Source: UBA1426 sp052034085 (GTDB lineage: Bacteria; Bacillota; Clostridia; Peptostreptococcales; Anaerovoracaceae). From it: DNA of 64,000 nucleotides. Shown here piece by piece: positions 7,689-16,916 of this stretch. A program made the translations under genes and the position numbers. A model generated the notes under the pieces. It did no database searches, was not told the origin of the DNA, and saw only the letters and a program-made list of their open reading frames with translations. Position 1 is the stretch's first letter; every line of letters starts with the position of its first letter. Location: positions 35,045-99,044 of the forward strand of contig JBPOJA010000005.1 in NCBI GenBank assembly GCA_052034085.1, written 5' to 3'.

Positions 7689-8327
7689 TTATTCCAGCCC
7701 GTTTCTTTTGCAGAGGTGGCGGATACCGCATTGATCGCATTTGGGATTTCTTGCTGTGCATATCCTTCTGCCATGCAGAATGAGAGCATGATGCATATCT
7801 ATCCACTTCTCCTCAGGCAGAGTTTCCATTAAAGCCAGCTCCGTATGCAGCACATCCTTTTCCTGTGTAAGGCCTATTCTGTTAGCCAGCCTGAACACGT
7901 GCGTGTCCACTGCTATTTTGGGCACACCGAAGCCCACAGCAAGCACTACGTTGGCTGTTTTCCTTCCCACCCCGGGAAGTTTCAGCAGTTCATCATAATC
8001 TCCGGGCACTTTGCCGCCATGGTCCCTTACGAGAATTTTGGAAAGGCTGACAATATTCCGGGCTTTAGTTCGATACATTCCTATGGTTTTCAGCATATCT
8101 TCCACCCAGGAGATATCTGCTTCCGCCATGGCAAATGCATCGGGATATCTGGAAAAAAGGCCCGGGGTAACTCTGTTAACACCCACATCAGTGGTCTGAG
8201 CTGATAAAACTACGGCCACCAGCAGTTGAAAACTGTCTCCGAAGGTCAGTTCGGTTTCAGCAGACGGATACATTTTCTCCAGAATCCTGATTATTTCTTC
8301 TTTTACTTTTTTATTTACTTTTGCCAT
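7689..8327 (-). CDS. nth: Endonuclease III
   Basis: Bifunctional DNA glycosylase/AP lyase that removes oxidised pyrimidines. The 212 residues show the helix-hairpin-helix LPGVGRKTANVVL with the catalytic Lys, the catalytic Asp in VDTHVFRLANRIGL, and a C-terminal [4Fe-4S] site with the family spacing C-x6-C-x2-C-x5-C (CTARNPKCDQCGIRHLC). An AGGAAGGA ribosome site precedes the ATG. It begins 9 bases after the stop of the small metallopeptidase gene in the same direction, so they probably share a transcript. Confidence 0.97.
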   Translation of the reverse strand: MAKVNKKVKEEIIRILEKMYPSAETELTFGDSFQLLVAVVLSAQTTDVGVNRVTPGLFSRYPDAFAMAEADISWVEDMLKTIGMYRTKARNIVSLSKILVRDHGGKVPGDYDELLKLPGVGRKTANVVLAVGFGVPKIAVDTHVFRLANRIGLTQEKDVLHTELALMETLPEEKWIDMHHALILHGRRICTARNPKCDQCGIRHLCKRNGLE

Positions 8328-8336
8328 TCCTTCCTG

Positions 8337-8705
8337 CTACTTCCTTTGCAGATATTCTCTTAAAAACTTCTCATCTTCCTTTTCCAGTGCTCTTTCACCG
8401 GCCAGTGACTCCAGATGGTGGGTGAATTCATGTTTCAAAGTTGCCCTGAGCTTTTTCTCAAAAGCACTTTCGTCCAGGTGTCCGTACAAGCGGTTAAAAG
8501 AGCCATAGTATATTACAATATATCTGCCCATGCTTCCGCTGCGATGGTATTCTCCCATTATATACAGGTCATTTTTTCTGCCAAGGGGGTTCAGCTTTGC
8601 TTCAGGCAACAACAAAATGCCGCCATTTAATTCTTTGAAAAATTCCCGGGGGAATTCGGCGGCTATCTTTTCCAGCATTTCTTCAGCTCTTTCAATCTCA
8701 ATCAT
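8337..8705 (-). CDS. Small zincin-like metallopeptidase family protein
   Basis: A 122-residue soluble protein of the minimal zincin family (PF06262-like). The zinc motif is HEFTHHLESLAGE near residue 91, giving HExxH plus a downstream Glu. Members of this family are common in Bacillota and Actinobacteria, but their substrates are unknown, so I assign no function beyond possible metal-dependent proteolysis. It has no signal peptide. It lies immediately upstream of nth and is divergent from the efflux adaptor gene. No clear ribosome site precedes the ATG at 8705, so the true start could be slightly internal. Confidence 0.8.
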   Translation of the reverse strand: MIEIERAEEMLEKIAAEFPREFFKELNGGILLLPEAKLNPLGRKNDLYIMGEYHRSGSMGRYIVIYYGSFNRLYGHLDESAFEKKLRATLKHEFTHHLESLAGERALEKEDEKFLREYLQRK

Positions 8706-8774
8706 ATTTATATTTTACATCTATTGTGCGAAATCGCAATGGCTGAATCCTGTTTGACGCAGTTGCACCGAGAT

Positions 8775-8803
8775 TTGACAATGGCGGCTTATAAAAGTAG
8801 AAT
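8775..8803 (+). promoter_or_regulatory. Sigma-A promoter of the RND efflux operon
   Basis: TTGACA at 8775-8780 and TAGAAT at 8798-8803 are separated by exactly 17 bases, a near-consensus vegetative promoter. The start point would be near 8810, giving a ~22-base leader that contains GGAGG at 8821-8825. This supports a TTG start at 8832 and argues against an upstream ATG at 8724. Confidence 0.8.
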
Positions 8804-8831
8804 TATACCAGCCCTTGAATGGAGGTTCTCA

Positions 8832-9893
8832 TTGAAAAAATTTAAACTTACCGGAAAGAAAATATTTCTTTTTTTACTCATTGCACTGTTTCTGGCAATA
8901 GGGATTTATCGAATTGCCGGTGCTTTAAAACCCCCTGAAGTAGCTGAGAAGATACCGGTTAATGTTGTAACGTCCAAAGTTGAACGGGGCGATATCTATG
9001 CCACTTCCCCCCTTACCGGACGCATTGACCCGGAAGAATCGGCGACTGTCTTACCCTTGACCCCAGGCGAAGTTACTAAAGTTTATGTGAGCCTGGGCGA
9101 TTTTGTAAACAAAGGTGATACTCTTTTTACACTGGACAGAACACAGGCGCAGATTTCCTACAATGCCGCCCGGCTTTCTTTTGACAGTGCAAAGGAAGAG
9201 CTGAACAGGATGGAATCACTCTACCGGGAAGGAGCTGTTTCACAACAGCAATACCAGGGTGTGAAAACCCAATATGACCTGGCGAAACAGAATCTTTCCG
9301 CAGCTGCCGACGGACTAAGCTACACTACAGTTTCTGCCCCTATTTCAGGTTATGTAACCTCGGTAAATATTTATGAGGGAGGACTGGCTTCGCAGGCCAG
9401 CCCTGCAGTAACGATTGCCGATGTGACCAGCCTGAAGATCAACACCAGTGTATCTGAATATTTAGTGGGGAAAATTAAGCCGGGCGACCGGGTTGACATA
9501 GTAATAAAATCATTGCGGGATGAGCCCTATAAAGGAACAATAACAGCAATTTCACCTGCTCCGGCGCTGGGAACCCTCACTTATCCCATAAGCATCGCCG
9601 TAGACCGGGAGTCCGATCAAATCAAGGCAGGCATGTTTGCGGAAATCAGGGTTGTTTCACAAATGAAAGAAAATGTTCTTTGCATCCCTTCAGATGCGGT
9701 GTTCATAAAATCTGGAGAAACCAAAGTAGCTGTGCTTGACGGAAATGTCCCTTCAATTGTCAATGTAGTAACGGGGCTTGACAACGGCAGTCAGGTTGAA
9801 ATTGTCGAAGGCTTGGATGAAGGGGACATCATTGTGGTTTCCGGGCAGCATTATGTAATAGATGGCGAAGTTGTCAATATTGTAGACCAATAA
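8832..9893 (+). CDS. RND efflux periplasmic-adaptor-type subunit
   Basis: Membrane-fusion (HlyD/AcrA-like) partner of the pump encoded next. I start at TTG 8832, six bases after GGAGG and downstream of a strong promoter, giving 353 residues. An N-terminal anchor (IFLFLLIALFLAIGIYRIAG, residues ~13-32) is followed by a lipoyl-like half-motif (TPGEVTKVYVSLGDFVNKGD), a short coiled-coil hairpin, the returning lipoyl half (VSAPISGYVTSVNIYEGGL) and beta-barrel segments. In a single-membrane cell this protein would be anchored outside the membrane and would act without an outer-membrane channel. The pump gene follows after 24 bases. Confidence 0.93.
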   Translation: MKKFKLTGKKIFLFLLIALFLAIGIYRIAGALKPPEVAEKIPVNVVTSKVERGDIYATSPLTGRIDPEESATVLPLTPGEVTKVYVSLGDFVNKGDTLFTLDRTQAQISYNAARLSFDSAKEELNRMESLYREGAVSQQQYQGVKTQYDLAKQNLSAAADGLSYTTVSAPISGYVTSVNIYEGGLASQASPAVTIADVTSLKINTSVSEYLVGKIKPGDRVDIVIKSLRDEPYKGTITAISPAPALGTLTYPISIAVDRESDQIKAGMFAEIRVVSQMKENVLCIPSDAVFIKSGETKVAVLDGNVPSIVNVVTGLDNGSQVEIVEGLDEGDIIVVSGQHYVIDGEVVNIVDQ

Positions 9894-9917
9894 ACTGAAA
9901 GTCAATCAGGTGGGCGG

Positions 9918-12900
9918 ATGAATGTTTCCAAAATATCAATAGAAAGACCTGTTACCACAGCCATGATGGTCATGGTTATTCTTTTGGTTGGAACCGTCTC
10001 CCTGATAGGCATACCCATGGATCTTATGCCTGATATAGAATTCCCCGTAGCAATAGTTTATGTAAATTACCCTGATGCCGGCCCGGAAGAAGTGGAATCA
10101 ATGATTACCAGACCCATTGAACAGACCCTTGCCTCCGTGGAAAACCTGGAAACATTGATTTCAATGACTATGGAAAATACCTCCATAGTCATGGTTCAGT
10201 TTGCCATGAAAACGGACATGGATTTTGCGACCCTCAATATGAGGGAAAAAGTGGCTTTAGTGCAAAGCTTCCTCCCCTCAAAAGCCTCAGACCCCATGGT
10301 TCTTAAAATGAGTATGGATTTCACTCCTGTTATGCAAATCTACGTTTCGGCAGACAAACCTCTGCATGAAATCAACCGGGAAATTGAGGACAATGTGAAA
10401 GCATATCTTGAAAGATCAAAGGGAGTGGCCTCCGTAGATGTCTTTGGAGGTATCACAGAAGAAGTAGCTATTGAATTTGATCAGGAAAGGCTGGCAGGCT
10501 ACGGACTTACCCTTGCAACAATAAGCCATATACTGGCCGCCGAAAATATAAATCTTCCCGGAGGCGAGGTTACCAAGGGTCAGGAAAAAATCATTGTCAG
10601 AACCATGGGAGAATTCTCCGATGTGGAAGATATCAGACAGCTGCCATTAACGCTTATGGACAGAAGTGTCATCCGGCTGTCCGACGTGGCCCATATAGAG
10701 AAAGGCTATAAAGAGCAGACTTCAATCAGCAGGCTGAACGGAGTTGCTTCGGTGGGCCTTTCCATATCAAAACAATCAACCGCCAACACGATTGAAGTAT
10801 CCAAAGGCGTTGAAAAAACCCTCAAAAGGCTTGGAAACGATTTTCCCGATATGGATTTTACCATCGTTATGGACCAGTCGGACTATATAAGGAGCTCGAT
10901 TTATTCTGTTGGAAAATCAGCCCTGGCAGGAGCCGCCCTTGCCATACTTGTCATATTTCTTTTCTTAAGAAACATAAGTGCAACCCTGGTTATCGCTATA
11001 TCCATTCCCACATCCTTCTTTGCGACATTTGCCCTGATGAAGCTGACAGGTATGACATTGAATCTGATAACCTTAACTGCTTTGACCCTGGCAGTAGGCA
11101 TGCTGGTAGACAACTCTGTTGTAGCGCTGGAAAATATTTTCCGTGTCAGCCGCCACGAAGGGGTGGAGTCCTCAAAAGAAGCCGCCCTGATAGGCAGCAG
11201 GCAGATTGCTCTGGCAATTTCAGCTTCCACTCTGACCAGCGTGGTGGTCTATCTGCCCATAGCCATGAGCAGCGGCATAGCCTCACTTCTATTTGCAGAT
11301 TTCTGCTGGACATTTATCATTGCCCTTATGGTGTCGCTTCTGGTTGCCATAACCGTAGTTCCCATGCTCTCTTCCAAGCTGCTGGACAGTCATGCTTCTG
11401 AAGATTATCTGCGCATAGGAAAGCACCATTACAACTACAGATTGGTTCCTCATTTCACCAGATTCATAAGCGAGCTTACTGACTTCTACGGTCAGACTAT
11501 TAGGAAGGCTCTGAGGCACAGGAAGAAAACGCTTGCAATCTGCCTCATTGTATTTGTTGTATCCGGAATTCTTGTTGCCATAGTGGGTATGGAATTCATG
11601 CCGGCATCAGACGAGGGAGCTTTCGCCATAAACCTGAAAACTCCTTATGGCACTTCTTTGGAAGAGAAAGATAAAATGATAAGAAAACTGGAGCAGTACG
11701 TTATGCAGATTCCCGAACTGGAGCTTTGTGCCGTGGATATCGGCCTTACTTCCATGTTTTTCGGGGCACAAAGCTCTACACTGAATGTAATGCTGATCCC
11801 CAAGCAACAGAGAAACCGCACCGTATGGGAGGTAATTGACGATATCAGGGAAGAATTTTCTGATTTACCTGGAGCTGAAATATCCGTAATTGAAGCTGCT
11901 TCCATCACATCTATGCTGGGATCCAGCGATCTTTCCATTTCTGTTAAAGGAAAAGAACTGGATGTTCTAAGAACGCTGGGGGATGATCTGGCAGACAGAA
12001 TAAGGTCAATGCCGGGGATATCGGATACAACTATAAGTATAGAGGACGGAAATCCTGAGGCCAGGGTAATCATTGACAGGAACACAGCCGCTTTTTACGG
12101 TATAACTGCTTTCCAGCTGGCAGATGCTTTGTCCTCTTCTCTTTCCGGAACCACAACAACAAATCTAAAAATGGATGGCAAGGAGATTGAAGTCAATTTA
12201 TCTTTGTCTAAAAGCCTTGCCGCATCAATAGATAATATGCAGCAGATTTTGATTCCCACCCCCACAGGTGACACTGTGCCGGTAGGCCAGATTGCAAGAA
12301 TAGAATTCGGCAATGCCCCTACCAAGATTGACCGTATCAACCAGGAGCGCTATATCACAGTCAATGTTTCAATTGATGATGCTGACCTGGCTAAAGTATC
12401 TGCAGAAGTAATGAAATTCGTTAACCAGTATCCCTTCCCCGACGGCTATTCTTTTGATGACGGAGGTCTTTATGAGCAGATGATAGAAGCCTTCGGCGAT
12501 TTGTTTCTGGCCCTGGTGGTGGCAATACTTCTGGTTTTCATGGTTCTGGCTTCGCAGTTTGAGTCACTTGCTCAACCTTTTATAATAATGATTGCAGTGC
12601 CATTCGCCATAACCGGCACTTTTATAGCCCTGTTCCTGACAGGAAAAACTTTATCCATTACATCCTTTCTGGGCTTAATCATGCTGGTAGGCATTGTAGT
12701 CAACAATTCCATCCTTCTCATCGAATTTATTAAGCTGGAAGAAGAACATATGCCTCTTGAAGAAGCATTGGTCAAAGCCGGGCTTCACAGGCTCAGGCCC
12801 ATACTCATGACAACAATTACCACAGTGGTTGGGATGATTCCTCTGTCCCTGGGACTTGGAGATGGCGGGGAAATTCTTTCGCCTCTGGGGGTTTCCATAA

Positions 12901-13061
12901 TAGGAGGCCTTTTGGGATCGACCTTGGTTACGCTAATTCTGGTTCCTGTCCTCTATTCACTTATGGATGACGGCAAAAAAAGAAGGCTGGAAAGAAAGCG
13001 GATCAGACGCGAAGAAATCCGGTTGCTGGAAGAGCAATGGAAGGCTGAAAAGTCACAATAA
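9918..13061 (+). CDS. RND family efflux transporter (SwrC/AcrB-like)
   Basis: Proton-driven multidrug or amphiphile exporter of the HAE1 family, 1047 residues, the usual length. It starts MNVSKISIERPVTTAMM with the first membrane helix. Two large extracellular loops alternate with two six-helix bundles, one around residues 330-550 and one around 860-1030. The proton-relay region LTLAVGMLVDNSVVALENI contains the conserved Asp, and the second half has GLIMLVGIVVNNSILLIEF. The C-terminus is a basic, charged tail. It follows its adaptor gene, an arrangement like B. subtilis swrC-type pumps in lacking an outer-membrane factor. The substrate cannot be inferred. Confidence 0.95.
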   Translation: MNVSKISIERPVTTAMMVMVILLVGTVSLIGIPMDLMPDIEFPVAIVYVNYPDAGPEEVESMITRPIEQTLASVENLETLISMTMENTSIVMVQFAMKTDMDFATLNMREKVALVQSFLPSKASDPMVLKMSMDFTPVMQIYVSADKPLHEINREIEDNVKAYLERSKGVASVDVFGGITEEVAIEFDQERLAGYGLTLATISHILAAENINLPGGEVTKGQEKIIVRTMGEFSDVEDIRQLPLTLMDRSVIRLSDVAHIEKGYKEQTSISRLNGVASVGLSISKQSTANTIEVSKGVEKTLKRLGNDFPDMDFTIVMDQSDYIRSSIYSVGKSALAGAALAILVIFLFLRNISATLVIAISIPTSFFATFALMKLTGMTLNLITLTALTLAVGMLVDNSVVALENIFRVSRHEGVESSKEAALIGSRQIALAISASTLTSVVVYLPIAMSSGIASLLFADFCWTFIIALMVSLLVAITVVPMLSSKLLDSHASEDYLRIGKHHYNYRLVPHFTRFISELTDFYGQTIRKALRHRKKTLAICLIVFVVSGILVAIVGMEFMPASDEGAFAINLKTPYGTSLEEKDKMIRKLEQYVMQIPELELCAVDIGLTSMFFGAQSSTLNVMLIPKQQRNRTVWEVIDDIREEFSDLPGAEISVIEAASITSMLGSSDLSISVKGKELDVLRTLGDDLADRIRSMPGISDTTISIEDGNPEARVIIDRNTAAFYGITAFQLADALSSSLSGTTTTNLKMDGKEIEVNLSLSKSLAASIDNMQQILIPTPTGDTVPVGQIARIEFGNAPTKIDRINQERYITVNVSIDDADLAKVSAEVMKFVNQYPFPDGYSFDDGGLYEQMIEAFGDLFLALVVAILLVFMVLASQFESLAQPFIIMIAVPFAITGTFIALFLTGKTLSITSFLGLIMLVGIVVNNSILLIEFIKLEEEHMPLEEALVKAGLHRLRPILMTTITTVVGMIPLSLGLGDGGEILSPLGVSIIGGLLGSTLVTLILVPVLYSLMDDGKKRRLERKRIRREEIRLLEEQWKAEKSQ

Positions 13062-13151
13062 TTTGAATTTGTTTTAATATTGCTATCTTTTTTATTGCCT
13101 GTGTATTATAATGACCTTGTAATAATTCCTTAATTTTTATGGAGGTGCAAA

Positions 13152-14663
13152 ATGTCACAGTACACACAAAAAGAGACAGGCGGATTGTACGAACTAACAG
13201 ATACAGCCCGTGCAATGCTGGCTGATTCCAAGTACTACAATGAAGACCTGGCTCCCACATCCGTGTCACAGAGAACCTGGACAACTTACAACATAGCATC
13301 CCTCTGGGTAGGGATGTCTATTTGTATACCCTCGTTCACTATGGCTTCTTCACTGGTTGCATTGGGACTATCTCCCTGGTTGGCAGTATTCAACGTTGCC
13401 CTGGGCAATCTGATAATACTGATCCCCATCCAGCTTAACTCCCACGCAGGTACAAAGTATGGCATTCCTTTCCCGGTATTTGCCCGCATGACCTTCGGCA
13501 GCATTGGCGCCCACATTCCTTCATTATCCAGAGCCCTGACGGCCTGCGGCTGGTGCGCAATTCAGTCCTGGATAGGCGGTGCGGCAGTAGTATCAACAAT
13601 TGCAGTTTTCGCTCCAAGCTTCGGTGAAATGGCCGCGGCACAGTTTATCGGTTTCGGAATCTTTTTGCTTATCGTCTGGTGGATAGCCGCATACGGCGCA
13701 GAAGGTATCAAATTCCTTGAAGCTATCGGCGCACCGATTCTGATAGCTTTAACTTTGGGACTTCTGGTATGGGCCTTCATGCTTCATACCGACGCCGGCT
13801 TTTCTATCGGCGAAACCATTCAGGCAAAAACAGACTATAGCTCACTGGCAGCCCACGGCGGATTCTGGATGGTATTTTTAAGCGGACTGACAGCCAACAT
13901 CGCTTTCTGGGCGACCATGGCCCTCAATATTCCAGACTTCTCAAGGTATGCCAAATCCCAGAAAGCCCAGTTCAGAGGCCAGCTGTACGGCATGCCCCTC
14001 ATGATGGCCATATGTGCTTTCATAGGTGCATATTTTGCACAGTCGACCAAGCTGGTATTCGGCGAGGCAATGTTTGACCCAACTGCAGTATTGATGCTGC
14101 TCGACAGCAAGATAATCGCTCTGGTTTCATCACTTTTTGTAATCGTTGCTACTCTGACTACAAACATAGCTGCCAATGTAGTAGCTCCTGCCAACGGATT
14201 TTCCAACATTTCGCCCAAGAGAATTTCCTACCGGACAGGCATCCTGATGACGGTTATTCTGTCAGTGCTCTATCGACCCTGGTGGATCTTCGGCGGAGCC
14301 GGCGCATATATTTTCGGATGGCTGGATACATATGGCGGAATCCTGGCTCCTATAGCTGCCATTTTCATCGCCGACTACTATGTAGTTAAAAAGAGAAATA
14401 TTGATGTAATGGCTCTCTTCCAGGGCCCCGAAGGAAGATACTGGTATCAGGGTGGCTGGAACGTCAAGGCGATTATAGCCTGGGTAGCCGGCTGGATCCT
14501 GCCTACGCTTGGCAACTTCGGTGTAGCAGGTTTGGGCTGGATTGCAGCTAACGGATATTTCGTCGGATTTGCTTTAGGTTTTGTTGTATATGTACTTCTC
14601 ATGAAAGGTACGGACAAATCCTTCATCAGTGATGAAGAGTGTGAAGCACTTACAGAAAGATAA
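13152..14663 (+). CDS. NCS1 family nucleobase/hydantoin/allantoin permease
   Basis: Sodium- or proton-coupled importer of the NCS1 (Mhp1/PucI) family, 503 residues with about 12 hydrophobic helices. The N-terminus has NEDLAPTSVSQRTWTTYNIASLW, split by the family's first helix, and WCAIQSWIGG in helix 3 carries the aromatic residues that stack on the substrate in Mhp1. IPDFSRYAKS is a strongly conserved loop of the family. GGAGGTG precedes the ATG, and a TATAAT box lies at 13107-13112 without a clear -35. Because the next gene encodes a hydantoinase/dihydropyrimidinase, a cyclic ureide or pyrimidine substrate is likely; the exact compound is not shown. Confidence 0.92.
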   Translation: MSQYTQKETGGLYELTDTARAMLADSKYYNEDLAPTSVSQRTWTTYNIASLWVGMSICIPSFTMASSLVALGLSPWLAVFNVALGNLIILIPIQLNSHAGTKYGIPFPVFARMTFGSIGAHIPSLSRALTACGWCAIQSWIGGAAVVSTIAVFAPSFGEMAAAQFIGFGIFLLIVWWIAAYGAEGIKFLEAIGAPILIALTLGLLVWAFMLHTDAGFSIGETIQAKTDYSSLAAHGGFWMVFLSGLTANIAFWATMALNIPDFSRYAKSQKAQFRGQLYGMPLMMAICAFIGAYFAQSTKLVFGEAMFDPTAVLMLLDSKIIALVSSLFVIVATLTTNIAANVVAPANGFSNISPKRISYRTGILMTVILSVLYRPWWIFGGAGAYIFGWLDTYGGILAPIAAIFIADYYVVKKRNIDVMALFQGPEGRYWYQGGWNVKAIIAWVAGWILPTLGNFGVAGLGWIAANGYFVGFALGFVVYVLLMKGTDKSFISDEECEALTER

Positions 14664-14716
14664 ATTGAAAATAAATCGCCCATAAAATGAGCGGATCAAT
14701 TTTGGTCACTTATAAG

Positions 14717-14750
14717 TAGAAGCTTTTGGCGGGCCAAAAGCTTCTATTTT
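14717..14750 (+). terminator. Intrinsic terminator after the NCS1 permease
   Basis: Arms at 14717-14729 and 14734-14746 form a perfect 13-bp stem with a 4-base loop, followed by TTTT. It lies between the permease and the hydantoinase, so part of the transcript may stop here, with the hydantoinase made from readthrough or its own promoter. Confidence 0.8.
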
Positions 14751-14802
14751 GCTTAAGACATAAATTTTAACCACCGTACGAGATGATAGGAGGTAAATCA
14801 AA

Positions 14803-16182
14803 ATGGATCTAGTCATTAAAAACGGTACTATTGTAACAGCCGATTCCACCTTCAAAGGCGAAATCGCAGTTAAAAATGGTAAAATTCAAGCCATCAGCAG
14901 CAAGCTTCCCAACTATCCGGGAGCAGAAGTAGTGGACGCCAAAGGCCTTTTGGTACTCCCCGGCGCTATTGACGGCCACACCCACCTGGAAATGCCTTTC
15001 GGCGGAACCATTTCTGCCGACAGTTACGAAGCAGGTACCAGGGCTGCAGCCTGCGGAGGGACCACAACGGTTTTCGATTTTGTCCTCCAGGATTTTGGCG
15101 AAAATCTGGTTGATGCAGTAAAAAGAAGAGATGCTCTTTGCGCACCTCAGGCCTGTGTTGACTACGCCTTCCATACCGGTGTCAAAGACCTTTCCAACGG
15201 CCTCATTGACAGCATGGAAGAATCGGTTAAATTCGGCGTATCCAGCTTCAAGGTTTTCATGGTATATGATTTTGGCGTAACTGACGGCCTGTTCTATCAG
15301 GTTTTACGAAAAGCCAAGGAAGTGGGAGCCCTCATCGGTGTTCATGCGGAAAACAAGGAAATAATCGATACCCTTATTGCAGAATTCAAGGCAGCAGGCA
15401 AGACTTCTGCCTGGTACCATTATGCCAGCAGGCCGGAATTTGTTGAAGGTGAAGCTGATTTTCGTGCTATCCAGTGGGCCAAGAGCTTAAATGCTCCAAT
15501 GTATATAGTTCACCTGGCCAACAAGCAGGGCATGGAGGAAGTATCCAAAGCAAGACAAGAAGGCTATCCAATTTTCGCGGAAACCTGCCCTCAGTATCTG
15601 CATTTCACCAAAGAAGTATACAAAAGGCCCGACGCCATCAACTTCGTCTGTTCTCCGCCAATGAAGGGGAAAGAAAGTCAGGATGCTCTCTGGGAAGGCA
15701 TCAAGAGAGGCGATATTGCAACCGTGGCAACTGACCACTGTCCGTTCCAGTCCTATGAGAAAGAATGGGGCAAGGACGACTTCACTAAGATTCCAAATGG
15801 CTGTGCAGGCGTGGAAAATATGTATCCCTATATGCTTTCCGAAGCTAACAAGGGCCGCATTACCTTCAATAAGGCGGTGGAACTATGCTCAAGCAATCCT
15901 GCTAAACTCTTCGGCCTGGCACCTCAAAAAGGCCACCTGGTTCCCGGAGCTGATGCAGACATAGTTCTCTATGATCCAAAAAAAGAATTCACGGTCAGCG
16001 TAAAGAATATGCACTCAGACTACGACCACACCATCTGGGAAGGCGCCAGGATGAAAGGTTATCCCGTAGCCACCTACAGCAGGGGCAGGCTGGTTTATAA
16101 AGACGGGGAGTTCGTTGGTGAAAAAGGTTACGGCAAATTTGTGAAATGCAAGCCTGTCCGTCATAAGACACCTCTGTTATAA
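14803..16182 (+). CDS. hydA: Dihydropyrimidinase / D-hydantoinase
   Basis: Zinc amidohydrolase opening cyclic ureides such as dihydropyrimidines or 5-substituted hydantoins. The 459 residues match the family. Metal ligands are in PGAIDGHTHLEMPFGG, the likely carboxylated Lys in SSFKVFMVYDFG, further His ligands in GVHAENKE and YIVHLANKQG, and the catalytic Asp in VATDHCPF. AGGAGGT precedes the ATG. The product would be an N-carbamoyl amino acid, which needs a carbamoylase not seen here. It may work with the upstream permease. Whether the natural substrate is dihydrouracil, a hydantoin or another ureide is open; allantoinase is less likely given the DHPase-type motifs. Confidence 0.93.
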   Translation: MDLVIKNGTIVTADSTFKGEIAVKNGKIQAISSKLPNYPGAEVVDAKGLLVLPGAIDGHTHLEMPFGGTISADSYEAGTRAAACGGTTTVFDFVLQDFGENLVDAVKRRDALCAPQACVDYAFHTGVKDLSNGLIDSMEESVKFGVSSFKVFMVYDFGVTDGLFYQVLRKAKEVGALIGVHAENKEIIDTLIAEFKAAGKTSAWYHYASRPEFVEGEADFRAIQWAKSLNAPMYIVHLANKQGMEEVSKARQEGYPIFAETCPQYLHFTKEVYKRPDAINFVCSPPMKGKESQDALWEGIKRGDIATVATDHCPFQSYEKEWGKDDFTKIPNGCAGVENMYPYMLSEANKGRITFNKAVELCSSNPAKLFGLAPQKGHLVPGADADIVLYDPKKEFTVSVKNMHSDYDHTIWEGARMKGYPVATYSRGRLVYKDGEFVGEKGYGKFVKCKPVRHKTPLL

Positions 16183-16223
16183 ACCCATAGGCTGGAAGCA
16201 GAAAAACACATTTCCATTATACA

Positions 16224-16251
16224 AAGAACCCGGTATCTGAACCGGGTTCTT
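16224..16251. terminator. Bidirectional terminator hairpin
   Basis: An 11-bp perfect stem (16224-16234 with 16241-16251) closes a 6-base loop between two convergent genes, the hydantoinase and the cytidylate-kinase-like gene. T-rich tracts on both sides are short, so efficiency is uncertain. Confidence 0.65.
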
Positions 16252-16289
16252 CTATGATAATTTTCCTGAGTATGACGGCCTGACTAATG

Positions 16290-16916
16290 CTACAACCTGT
16301 GTCCTTTCTTTATAAAATCTTCAATCATATCGATAACCACATCAAAGTCGATTCGGCTCACATTAAGCATCAAATCATAGTTGCGTACATCGAACATGTC
16401 TTTGCCCGTAACCTTTCTGATGTAGCGCTCTGTAGCCTGATCTGTTGTCCTGAGCAGTTCTTCTGCGTCCTCTTTCGAAAGGCTGTAGAAATTCATATAG
16501 TTTTCCAGGCGGTAAACCCAGTCTGCTGAAATAAAAACCTTTACCAGGTTGGGATAGTTTCTGAATCTGTGAAAGCCTGCCCTCCCTACTACCACAGCTG
16601 ACTGGCTTCCCACCAGTTCCAACAGGATTTCCTCTTCCTTTTCATGAACGGGAGCATCGCTGACAACACTTTTAATGGGTGGAATGTAGGAATCCACATA
16701 GGTCAGAATGGGTGTCATCCGCAGGATTTCCCAGAAATCCCTTTTCATCATATGATCTTCGCTTCCATTCATAGCTATATCAAGACCCCTGGCTGCATTG
16801 GCTACAGACTGCTTATCCACATAATTGGTAGCCAGGCGTCCTGAAAGCCTCTGGCCTATTTCTGCCCCGCCACAACCGGGCTGGGTGCTGATTGTTACGA
16901 TTATCTGACCGGACAT
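16290..16916 (-). CDS. Cytidylate kinase-like family protein
   Basis: A 208-residue P-loop kinase-like protein (PF13189-type family). The N-terminus is VTISTQPGCGGAEIGQRLS, a P-loop variant in which the classical GxxxxGK[ST] Lys is replaced. The middle has AVVVGRAGFHRFRN, and VKVFISADWVYRLENYM resembles the lid/Arg region of nucleotide kinases. The biological substrate of this family is not established. Its first 16 bases overlap the end of the class II ribonucleotide reductase gene, so it is translationally coupled to dNTP synthesis. It is distinct from the true Cmk encoded at 59766-60419. Confidence 0.85.
   Translation of the reverse strand: MSGQIIVTISTQPGCGGAEIGQRLSGRLATNYVDKQSVANAARGLDIAMNGSEDHMMKRDFWEILRMTPILTYVDSYIPPIKSVVSDAPVHEKEEEILLELVGSQSAVVVGRAGFHRFRNYPNLVKVFISADWVYRLENYMNFYSLSKEDAEELLRTTDQATERYIRKVTGKDMFDVRNYDLMLNVSRIDFDVVIDMIEDFIKKGHRL

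Noticed and set aside
13107..13112. TATAAT as promoter of the NCS1 permease
   Set aside because: The -10 is perfect but no -35 lies at 16-19 bases and no TGn extension is present; not listed as a separate feature.
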